Origin: Thermoplasmatota archaeon
GTDB taxonomy: Archaea; Thermoplasmatota; Thermoplasmata; Thermoplasmatales; Thermoplasmataceae
Length of the DNA stretch: 11,925 nt
Direction of reading: 5' to 3'
Assembly (NCBI GenBank): GCA_023379355.1
Contig: JAMCUD010000014.1
Coordinates: 1 to 11,925 of the forward strand
Under the pieces are notes generated by a model. The model was not told the origin of the DNA. It saw only the letters and a program-made list of their open reading frames with translations, and did not search any database. Positions 1-5,783 of the stretch are shown piece after piece. The stretch's first letter is position 1. Each line of letters starts with the position of its first letter. Both the position numbers and the translations under genes were made by a program.

Positions 1-177
1 AGATTCGGTTTAATAAAAACAGGAGTACCCACGGACAGTGGGGAATTAACGCCTATGGACACAGTCACCAATACTCTATCCCTTCTTTAGAAGCATGGGA
101 TAAAGCAAGTGAAGTGGTTGAAATAGGAAGCTCTGATGCTTCAGCTGAGGAGAGGATGTCAAAGAGTACAGAATTAG
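1..177 (+). pseudogene. Decayed C-terminal end of a TnpB-like (IS200/IS605, IS1341-type OrfB) protein
   Basis: The frame open from base 1 reads RFGLIKTGVPTDSGELTPMD and continues to a TAG at 88-90. It stays protein-like beyond that stop, with KHGIKQVKWLK, then a second TAG at 124-126, then EALMLQLRRGCQRVQN and a third TAG at 175-177. The 'ELTPMD' and 'WLK(Q)EA' blocks resemble the extreme C-terminus of TnpB proteins, which often end with a 'TPVE/TPVD' segment and a 'KQEA' segment. Both internal TAG codons would be explained by single CAG-to-TAG (Gln) changes, so I infer a decayed copy rather than a working gene. TAG is used as an ordinary stop elsewhere in the window (at 2496 and 7406), which argues against routine amber decoding. 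The catalytic RuvC part would lie upstream, outside the window. The family assignment comes from recalled C-terminal patterns only and is moderate. Confidence 0.5.
127..162 (+). mobile_element. Possible right end of an IS200/IS605-type element with an omega-RNA-like 3' end
   Basis: A perfect 5-bp stem (GAAGC at 127-131, GCTTC at 138-142, loop TCTGAT) is followed by CTGAGGAGAGGATGTCAA, ending at about 162. IS200/IS605 elements end in an imperfect hairpin, and the TnpB guide RNA scaffold overlaps the 3' end of tnpB and ends at the element boundary. The best-known example, ISDra2, has a hairpin followed by a G-rich segment ending in TTCAA. The arrangement here is similar, with the hairpin lying inside the degraded tnpB frame. 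The exact boundary is inferred. Confidence 0.35.
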
Positions 178-396
178 AGATCCAACTCATCTCATTTCTC
201 TCTGGAAACATTCTCATTGTTTCAAATTCATTTACCTGACCTTTCATCATGTCACATTTCTGAACTCACATCTGTCTAACCCTAGGGCATGAATGAATTT
301 TCAATTGTATTATCCATGATGATTGAATCCCAAGGAATAGCAAATTTACTGTGTATTTCTCATATCCCGATCAAAATGCATAGACTGTTTCTGACA
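178..396. other. Intergenic region without a recognisable gene
   Basis: AT-rich sequence lies between the transposon remnant and the promoter of the secretion-like operon. It holds a short palindrome CCCTAGGG around 279-286. I see no tRNA-like fold and no convincing reading frame on either strand. Confidence 0.5.
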
Positions 397-411
397 TTTA
401 AAAAATTATAT
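397..411 (+). promoter_or_regulatory. Leaderless promoter of the secretion-like operon
   Basis: The run TTTAAAAAATTATA is a good archaeal TATA box. Its 5' part is centred near 400, about 25 bases before the ATG at 425. That fits transcription starting at or next to that ATG, and is one reason to prefer it over the TTG at 413, which lies inside or immediately after the box. Confidence 0.5.
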
Positions 412-424
412 ATTGCGTGCACTT

Positions 425-724
425 ATGGTATTTATGGTCATTAATACCACAATTATACTTAGTGTAATAAATGCCATTAGTAGCAGTACGCAGCAAATTT
501 CTACAATGATGAACCGTGTATACGCCGTTGTTGCTTCCATCTCCGCAGTACTTATAGGTCTCCTTTGGATTCCAATAGCAATTGGATATTTCAGTACTGA
601 TGAGAACAGAAAGTTTGAAGCCCGAACACGGACAAAGAATGCCCTTATTGGAACACTGATCTATATTTTTGCTATGAGCGGAGCACTTTACGCTGTTCTT
701 AACTACATAATCACAGGAGCATGA
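425..724 (+). CDS. Small membrane protein, candidate VirB2/CedA1-like pilin
   Basis: A 99-residue, very hydrophobic protein. An N-terminal hydrophobic stretch (about residues 1-20, MVFMVINTTIILSVINAISS) could be a signal or first helix. It is followed by a helix at about 30-53, a short charged loop (STDENRKFEARTRTK), and a final helix at about 70-96. Two long helices joined by a short charged loop is the layout of VirB2/TrbC pilins of type IV secretion systems and of the archaeal CedA1/Ted pilins. Sequence identity in these families is minimal, so the call rests on topology and on the neighbours: a polytopic VirB6-like protein 4 bases downstream and a VirB4-like ATPase further on. The open frame also allows a TTG start at 413, but that codon sits at the edge of the TATA box. 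A different small membrane subunit is possible. Confidence 0.55.
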   Translation: MVFMVINTTIILSVINAISSSTQQISTMMNRVYAVVASISAVLIGLLWIPIAIGYFSTDENRKFEARTRTKNALIGTLIYIFAMSGALYAVLNYIITGA

Positions 725-728
725 ACCT

Positions 729-1781
729 TTGATTGGTCTTTCGGCTGCCGAAGGCCTAGTATCGGCTATCCTGACTGTTATTGATGATGCCCTCTCTCCG
801 CTTATCTCCATTTTCTGGTACTATGCCGTATATTATGGCCTGAATCCACATTATTCATTTGGAATTTTCAAACTCTTGGGTCTTTCTGGCCTCTATAACA
901 CACTGCTTGGTAATTTCTATATCCCCATAATTTCCATCATACTCATGTTGTCGTCATTTGTATACGTGGTCAGAAACTCTCTGCTGGACCCTTCATCATC
1001 TGGGAAGTTCATAGTCAGGATTGCAGTTTCCGTTTCGGTTGGAATTCTCTCTTACCAGATCTCTCTTGCAGTTCTTGATATTTCCAGATCAATCTTTCTT
1101 GTCTTATGGAATGAGAACATAAACTGGTATGGTTTGATGATCAGCATAAATTTACCATCGCAGATTTCCCAGAATATATCAGGAAATAATCTGGGAAGCC
1201 TTCTCCTGAACCTTGTGTTCTATTCAGGCTATTTTGCAGTCACAATGTCTCTTCTCGGCATGCTTGCACTGAGACAGGCACTCATCCTTTTTTTCATGGT
1301 TACACTGCCTGTGTTTACAATCCTTTCCGCTGTACCCGGAATGGAAAAGACAGCAATTGGTTTCTGGAAGTTCTTCATAGGTCTTTCAGTTCTTCCATTT
1401 TTTGTGCTTATCCCCATCTATATTTCCACTCTTGTTACAGGTGATTTCATCCTGAGGCTTGCATTGATCAGCCTTGCAGCCATGATGCCAATACTGCTTT
1501 TCAGCCAGTCCCCTATTTTCAGGTTTAGCACTATAACATCATTCCTCTCAGGGGCATCCCTTGGATCAACAATTGAATATGGAGCTGTGGCAGCACAGGG
1601 TTTTGCATCCATTGCCACAGGCAACCCGGGCATCAACTCGGTCACAGGAGTTGCCGCACTGCCTCTCATGAGGAACATTAAATTCTCTCCCTCCGGAAAT
1701 GGTAGCAGTGGAGAGATCGATTTCAATGCAATTGAACAATCTGAACTAAATTATGGGATAAATGATCATGAAAAGTTATAA
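729..1781 (+). CDS. Polytopic membrane protein, VirB6/TrbL/CedA-like channel subunit
   Basis: A 350-residue membrane protein with about seven predicted helices, at roughly 23-38, 63-82, 94-116, 158-180, 182-202, 211-235 and 241-258. A non-membrane C-terminal tail of about 90 residues, rich in Gly and Ser, follows. The centre (LRQALILFFMVTLP, then a Trp-containing helix GFWKFFIGLSVLPFF) recalls the VirB6/TrbL pattern, where a basic residue and prolines punctuate the helices before a conserved Trp. VirB6 forms the inner-membrane platform of type IV secretion, and CedA is its counterpart in crenarchaeal DNA import. The start is TTG at 729, supported by AGGAG at 715-719 with a 9-base spacer. No in-frame ATG lies nearby, and the previous gene ends at 724. 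The 3' end overlaps the next gene by 20 bases, showing tight operon packing. The family call is inferred from topology and context. Confidence 0.6.
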   Translation: MIGLSAAEGLVSAILTVIDDALSPLISIFWYYAVYYGLNPHYSFGIFKLLGLSGLYNTLLGNFYIPIISIILMLSSFVYVVRNSLLDPSSSGKFIVRIAVSVSVGILSYQISLAVLDISRSIFLVLWNENINWYGLMISINLPSQISQNISGNNLGSLLLNLVFYSGYFAVTMSLLGMLALRQALILFFMVTLPVFTILSAVPGMEKTAIGFWKFFIGLSVLPFFVLIPIYISTLVTGDFILRLALISLAAMMPILLFSQSPIFRFSTITSFLSGASLGSTIEYGAVAAQGFASIATGNPGINSVTGVAALPLMRNIKFSPSGNGSSGEIDFNAIEQSELNYGINDHEKL

Positions 1782-2496
1782 TGACCGTGTGGCAAGGAAC
1801 GTTCTAAGATACGAGTCCAATATTTTTGGAATTGAATACAGAAGGTTTATGCTGATTATTCTTTCCATTGCCATATCTGCGATCCTTTTCAATTTCAACC
1901 TGTATGTTTCAGTACTGTTTCTCCTTGCTTCCTCTTATCTGATTTTCGGCAGAGTCCATGGTGAAGTGGCAGGAATAGCCACATTGCATTGGTTTCGACG
2001 CCGTTTTTCCAAATCAGAAATCACAGTGAGAAACGATTATGTTATTCATGAAATGGATGATTCTATAATTGCTCATTGTGAAAACGAGGCTGCTGGAATA
2101 CTTGAAATTGAATCTGAACAGTTTCATAGCATTCCTCCCGGTGATCTGAATGGGGTTGACGAGAGCATCCGCATTCTTCTCAATGAGATTGACTGCTGCA
2201 TTGAATTCATCTCAATACCTCATGTTCTTGATTTGACAGGCTATTTACCTGATAAGAAAGGGGATATAGAGAACGATTACGCAGATCTTCTGAGATACGC
2301 CTTCAGAGATACCCATTATTTAAACAATTATGCAGTTTTGCACTTTTCAACAGGTACTTCAGGTTTCCAAAGTGCTGCTTTGAAGGTAATGGAGGAAATG
2401 GATAAACTCCAACGGAATATCACGGCACTTGGATTTTCCGTGAGAAAGATTTCCTCAAGGAAGGAATTTGTAGAGATATTCTCGGGAATCGTCTAG
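1762..2496 (+). CDS. VirB3/PrgI-like membrane hairpin joined to a possible VirB4 N-terminal domain
   Basis: A 244-residue protein. Residues 1-28 are basic and hydrophilic. Two adjacent helices (about 29-45 and 47-63) form a hairpin, and the remaining 180 residues are soluble. The N-terminal part has the architecture of VirB3/PrgI, the small partner that anchors VirB4 at the membrane and is often fused to it. The soluble part (VIHEMDDSIIAHCENEAAGI, then LEIESEQFHSIPP and a segment ending HVLDLTGYLPDK) follows the order expected at the start of VirB4-type proteins: a strand with a 'display the value, modulate by E' pattern, then a helix of small hydrophobics, then a strand. I therefore infer that the VirB4 N-terminal domain is encoded here rather than in the ATPase gene. 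The start is ATG at 1762, and an ATG at 1768 is equally possible. The next gene begins 10 bases downstream. Confidence 0.5.
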   Translation: MIMKSYNDRVARNVLRYESNIFGIEYRRFMLIILSIAISAILFNFNLYVSVLFLLASSYLIFGRVHGEVAGIATLHWFRRRFSKSEITVRNDYVIHEMDDSIIAHCENEAAGILEIESEQFHSIPPGDLNGVDESIRILLNEIDCCIEFISIPHVLDLTGYLPDKKGDIENDYADLLRYAFRDTHYLNNYAVLHFSTGTSGFQSAALKVMEEMDKLQRNITALGFSVRKISSRKEFVEIFSGIV

Positions 2497-2506
2497 GTGA
2501 TCTGCC

Positions 2507-4126
2507 ATGGAAAAAGACCAGGATAGGAGACATGATGGAGATTTACCGGAGACTATTCAATCAAGCCATGTTCTGTGGACTGGCAGGAATTATTTCAGGC
2601 TTAAAAACTATGAAACCACATATAACACAATAGACATGAATTATTCTCTGGGTCATTCCTATGAATCCGTAGTCGAGAGCTTTGACTTTCCAGTTATCAT
2701 AAGACTTAAACTTGAACCGGTAAATAAACTGAAGACTGAAAGAATTCTTGCTGGGCTTCTGTCCTCAAGACATGCTGAAATGAAATTTCACTATGGAAAG
2801 AAAAGTCATATATTCCAGGATCTTAAAAGAGAATCCAGTGAAGTGGAATTTCTTTCGGACAGGGTAAGAAATCAGGGGAATTCCATGTTCTATATGGACC
2901 TTTCATTCAGTATCAGCGGTAAGGACCCTCTGGATCTCAAGGAGAATGCCCACAGGTTTGAAACTGCCATGAATTATCTTGGAATTGTAAACCACAGAAT
3001 ATCCAACATAAACGAAAGAACTCTCAGGAGTTCGTTCTCATTGAAAAGGAGAAAGGATCACCCTTACATTATTGATTCCAGGTCAGCTTCTTCCATACTA
3101 CCGGTATACTCAACACCAGATCCTGGTAAGGGTGTGCTGGTTGGGATTGATTCCGTCAACGAAAAACCTGTAATCATTGACAGTTTCCAGAACGAATCTT
3201 TCAATTCTGTGATACTGGGGGAAACTGGTTCTGGAAAGTCGTTCTTCTCCAAAATATTCCTTAGGAGATCAATGGCATCTGGAAACGCAGACAAAATCTT
3301 CATAGTAGACCCACTCAATGAGTACAGTCCCGGCATGTTCGGTCCGGGGTCAGTGGAAATAAACTTCAGGAAAGGAGATATGCTTGACCTTTCCGGAGGA
3401 GGCCCATTGAACAGTGATCTTACATCCCCTCTGGCTTCCATAGTCTCGGGAACAATTTTTGGGGATGACAGGATGAAAAGAGAAATTGAAAATGACATCA
3501 TAGGGTTCTCTGTGGAAAATCCTGAAGAGAAGACCCCGGAAATCCTTCACAGAATCTGGAATAAATACGGGATGAATTCCAGTGGTTCAAAAACCTTGAA
3601 TATCATAAATTCTGAATCCTGGATGAGCGACCATATAAAGGTGGTCATTTTCAAGACAAATATACTGGAGGAGGAAACGTCGGAAAGCCTCCTCCCGGAG
3701 TTGATTCTTTCTATCTTTGCCTATTCGGTGAATAACCCAAATACCAGGAAGATGCTTGTTATAGATGAAGCCCATCTTGCGCTTTCCAACAGTCATGCAT
3801 CAGGAATTCTTTCGAACCTTAGCAGGCATTCAAGGCACTACATGCTTTCAATAATATCCATAACCCAGAGTCTGGATGATCTGTTCGCCCATCAGGAAAA
3901 TAGGTCCCTTCTGGCCAACACGGCATCAGTATTTGTTTTCAGAACAAGATCCATGAAAGACGAATATGCTAAAATGCTCAATCTTGAGGGATTTGAAGAA
4001 CCTGATTTTCACTCACTACTTGGTGGTAAGACAGTTGATTATTCTGAATGTTTCCTCATAAGGAGAAAACGGCTCATGAAATTGAGAATAATAAGTACGG
4101 AAGATGAACGAAGAAAAGCCCAGTGA
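2507..4126 (+). CDS. VirB4/CedB/TraC-like conjugation-type ATPase
   Basis: A 539-residue cytoplasmic ATPase expected to power DNA or protein transfer, or pilus assembly, at the membrane platform. Residues 20-190 form an alpha/beta N-terminal part. The P-loop GETGSGKS is at 238-245, followed by a strand with FIVDPLNEY, as in the 'D-P-x-x-E-Y' element of VirB4 proteins. Walker B is MLVIDEAHLAL with D420 and E421, and the sensor SITQSLDDL has Gln454, typical of the HerA/VirB4 superfamily. Bacterial VirB4 proteins are usually about 800 residues. The shorter length is explained if the preceding gene supplies the N-terminal domain. The start is ATG at 2507, with AGGTGAT at 2495-2501 just upstream. 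HerA was considered, but there is no HerA-NurA context, and the membrane-protein neighbours favour the secretion or import family. Confidence 0.8.
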   Translation: MEKDQDRRHDGDLPETIQSSHVLWTGRNYFRLKNYETTYNTIDMNYSLGHSYESVVESFDFPVIIRLKLEPVNKLKTERILAGLLSSRHAEMKFHYGKKSHIFQDLKRESSEVEFLSDRVRNQGNSMFYMDLSFSISGKDPLDLKENAHRFETAMNYLGIVNHRISNINERTLRSSFSLKRRKDHPYIIDSRSASSILPVYSTPDPGKGVLVGIDSVNEKPVIIDSFQNESFNSVILGETGSGKSFFSKIFLRRSMASGNADKIFIVDPLNEYSPGMFGPGSVEINFRKGDMLDLSGGGPLNSDLTSPLASIVSGTIFGDDRMKREIENDIIGFSVENPEEKTPEILHRIWNKYGMNSSGSKTLNIINSESWMSDHIKVVIFKTNILEEETSESLLPELILSIFAYSVNNPNTRKMLVIDEAHLALSNSHASGILSNLSRHSRHYMLSIISITQSLDDLFAHQENRSLLANTASVFVFRTRSMKDEYAKMLNLEGFEEPDFHSLLGGKTVDYSECFLIRRKRLMKLRIISTEDERRKAQ

Positions 4127-4174
4127 AAGGGGAATCTGGATTAAATCGTAATGTTTGATTCAGAATCAATGATT

Positions 4175-4402
4175 TTAAGGTATGCCTTCCTTTTCCTTTG
4201 CATCAATCAGTGCTATGGAAAGAAGCCCGAAAACAATCAGGACAATGACGAATGAGTATAAACCTATATCAAACCAGGTGCCGTACATTATGGACCAGGC
4301 GAAATAAAAGGCGAGCCCCACAATAACAAGTGACAGTCCAAGTATCCTGTAAAAGCCACCAAACTGAACCTTGGTTTTGGTTTCATCCCTATTCTTCATC
4401 AT
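4175..4402 (-). CDS. Small two-helix membrane protein of unknown function
   Basis: A 75-residue protein with a short basic N-terminus (MMKNRDETKTK), a first helix at about 19-38 (RILGLSLVIVGLAFYFAWSI), a second at about 45-67, and a short charged tail (DAKEKEG). Both termini are probably cytoplasmic. The start ATG at 4402 lies 11 bases after a GAGGT at 4414-4418, and an ATG three bases inward is also possible. A TATA-like box about 50 bases upstream suggests its own promoter. It converges on the ATPase gene with a 48-base gap. I do not recognise the family. A role as an accessory subunit of the adjacent secretion-like system cannot be excluded, but nothing in the sequence shows it. Confidence 0.65.
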   Translation of the reverse strand: MMKNRDETKTKVQFGGFYRILGLSLVIVGLAFYFAWSIMYGTWFDIGLYSFVIVLIVFGLLSIALIDAKEKEGIP

Positions 4403-4445
4403 GATTTTTCTTTACCTCTCTGGGGTAACAGGTAATTGAAACCTT

Positions 4446-4461
4446 GATATATCTTTTTATC
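4446..4461 (-). promoter_or_regulatory. Promoter of the small membrane protein gene
   Basis: Read on the minus strand, ATAAAAAGATATATC is TATA-like. Transcription would start near 4424, leaving a leader of about 20 bases that contains the GAGGT ribosome site at 4418-4414. It follows the end of the upstream minus-strand gene by about 50 bases. Confidence 0.4.
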
Positions 4462-4507
4462 GTTTTCTGTCGTTTACATGAAAGTTATTTCTCATCGTGT
4501 CTGAGGA

Positions 4508-5101
4508 TTATTTCTCCTTATTATCTTGATCCTCATCTTCAAAGAGTTTTTTATATACATAATCCATTTTTACATTAAGGCTCTCCAGATTTCCCATTAT
4601 TTTTGTTAGATCCCTCCGGTACATGTATTCGAAATTTTCTATCTTTGTAACCAGAAGGTTCACTTTGCTTTGAAAAGGTACGTCAGGATCGTCGTGAGTT
4701 TTTTCCAACACAGGATTATTTCTGGAAGCCTTGGCGAAGTAGTCCCTGTCGTATGATCCTGTAATTCTTTCTGGATCAATAACAATATCACTGGCCGAAG
4801 GATATTTTGTAAAAATATAGTCTGTGAATTTTCTGTCTTCATTTCTTGCATAGATACAGTCCTGTTTTACAACCGGCACAAGAAGACTGTTTGCAAACAT
4901 AATTTTCATTTCCGTATTATCGCAGATTGGGTATTCAAATGTCCTAATTCTCTCTTCCAGCCTTCCCTGCAGATCTGAAACTATGGTAAATGGCGTTGAT
5001 CCTTTGATATTCTGTATGGTTCTCCGTATTTCAAGAAGCTTTTTGTAGCTCCCTGACGAAAGAATTTCCAGACGTATAGCGTTGTGATCTGTCGTGGTTA
5101 T
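4508..5101 (-). CDS. Unrecognised soluble protein with an unclear or disrupted N-terminus
   Basis: The first ATG in frame is at 4909 and gives 133 residues (MKIMFANSLLVPVVKQDC and on). The same frame stays open for 64 further codons upstream, back to 5101. That stretch reads as ordinary protein (DHNAIRLEILSSGSYKKLL, later TPFTIVSDLQGRLEERI) with no ATG, GTG or TTG in it. The codon before the open stretch is TGA (5104-5102), preceded in frame by ATG GTG GCA from 5113. An ATG at 5105 is one frame off. Either the N-terminus was hit by a nonsense change or one-base frameshift, or translation starts at a rare codon, or the upstream part is not translated. The C-terminal third is helical, possibly coiled coil, and ends in a charged tail (LFEDEDQDNKEK). 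No known family is recognised. Confidence 0.55.
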   Translation of the reverse strand: MTTTDHNAIRLEILSSGSYKKLLEIRRTIQNIKGSTPFTIVSDLQGRLEERIRTFEYPICDNTEMKIMFANSLLVPVVKQDCIYARNEDRKFTDYIFTKYPSASDIVIDPERITGSYDRDYFAKASRNNPVLEKTHDDPDVPFQSKVNLLVTKIENFEYMYRRDLTKIMGNLESLNVKMDYVYKKLFEDEDQDNKEK

Positions 5102-5116
5102 TCATGCCACCATGAC

Positions 5117-5125
5117 TATAAATAT
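5117..5125 (-). promoter_or_regulatory. Possible TATA box of the unrecognised minus-strand gene
   Basis: On the minus strand ATATTTATA is a good TATA box. Transcription would start around 5095, slightly downstream of the ATGs at 5113 and 5105. The promoter therefore does not resolve the start-codon problem of the gene, and fits poorly with use of those ATGs. Confidence 0.35.
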
Positions 5126-5385
5126 GTGCCCCGTAAAAATTTCGCAAATTGTCAATAAATTATTCAAATGATTAAACAGTAAAATATCTGGAAATTGTTT
5201 TTTGAAAAGATTTGATCCATTTTTTTGATCCTGCGGAAACCAGATCATTTTTTTGCAACGCCTAAAACTGAAAATTACCTCCAGGACGCAGAGGCATACC
5301 TGCAGTGATACATTATGTCATTATGGCTCTGTTTCATTGTTCGCGGTACTTTTTTGAATTACGGTTTTTTAGGTTTCGAAAAATG

Positions 5386-5394
5386 TTTATTTAA
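5386..5394 (+). promoter_or_regulatory. Leaderless promoter of the mptD-THEP1-trm1 operon
   Basis: TTTATTTAA is centred near 5390, 27 bases before the ATG at 5417, with an A-rich BRE-like stretch (CGAAAAA) just upstream. The geometry predicts an mRNA starting at or next to the start codon. Confidence 0.6.
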
Positions 5395-5416
5395 CTTCCT
5401 GTCATATAGGTAGAAT

Positions 5417-5782
5417 ATGCAAGACCCGGCCGAACATTATTTTAACTGCACAGATAGAGAAAGAGCAACATTTGAGGCAGGGATTAAACTTGGGACCATA
5501 TATCACCAGTATGTGGGAATTCCCATAAATTTGACAAATTTGGAATCCATTGAGAATGCCATCCGAGAAAGTGTGCTTGTTCAGCCTTTTGTTAAGGAAG
5601 CCAGAGTTAGGATCGACAGGGACATGGTAAATAAAAGACAGGGTGTATACAAATACATAACACTCAGCGGAGAGATGATGGATGTTAGCCTCACGATTAG
5701 GTACAAGGAAGAAGAAGTTATGGCGAGGCTGAGATATGTTCCCGACATGGACTACCCGCTCATGTATATAGAGGGTGATTGA
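5417..5782 (+). CDS. mptD: Archaeal dihydroneopterin aldolase (MptD family, formerly DUF372)
   Basis: A 121-residue protein. The N-terminal block ERATFEAGIKLGTIYHQYVG (residues 15-34) and the block VQPFVKEARVRID (55-67) match the recalled pattern of the archaeal MptD family, typified by MJ1585 of Methanocaldococcus jannaschii. That enzyme cleaves 7,8-dihydroneopterin to 6-hydroxymethyl-7,8-dihydropterin and glycolaldehyde, a step toward tetrahydromethanopterin or folate-type cofactors. Full family length is about 120 residues, so the gene appears complete. The protein is cytoplasmic, with no signal or membrane segment. It is the first gene of an operon. Its stop at 5780-5782 lies directly before the ATG of the next gene, and its last codons supply that gene's ribosome-binding site. 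Confidence 0.8.
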   Translation: MQDPAEHYFNCTDRERATFEAGIKLGTIYHQYVGIPINLTNLESIENAIRESVLVQPFVKEARVRIDRDMVNKRQGVYKYITLSGEMMDVSLTIRYKEEEVMARLRYVPDMDYPLMYIEGD

Positions 5783-5783
5783 A

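Larger units (their letters stand above)
5114..5416. other. T-tract-rich divergent intergenic region
   Basis: About 300 bases separate the divergent minus-strand gene and mptD. Plus-strand T runs of six or seven occur at 5198-5203, 5220-5226, 5248-5254, 5350-5355 and 5365-5370. TTTGATCC is directly repeated at 5211-5218 and 5224-5231. I see no tRNA, reading frame or clear structured RNA. Bent DNA or chromatin-protein binding is a possible role, but unsupported. Confidence 0.5.

Noticed and set aside
1..177. Amber readthrough (pyrrolysine-type) of the TnpB-like frame.
   Set aside because: TAG ends other genes in the window normally, and the element looks degraded, so decay is the simpler explanation.
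65..250. Minus-strand 61-codon open frame over the transposon remnant.
   Set aside because: It lies opposite the better supported TnpB-like frame and the hairpin, and has no recognisable features.
398..811. Minus-strand 137-codon frame rich in Cys and Ser.
   Set aside because: It is a shadow of the pilin-like gene and the start of the VirB6-like gene, with low-complexity composition and no promoter.
3064..3501. Minus-strand 145-codon frame opposite the ATPase.
   Set aside because: It lies opposite the region encoding the P-loop of a well supported ATPase.
2507..4126. HerA DNA-repair helicase.
   Set aside because: There is no NurA, Mre11 or Rad50 neighbour, and the preceding genes encode membrane proteins typical of secretion or DNA-import systems.
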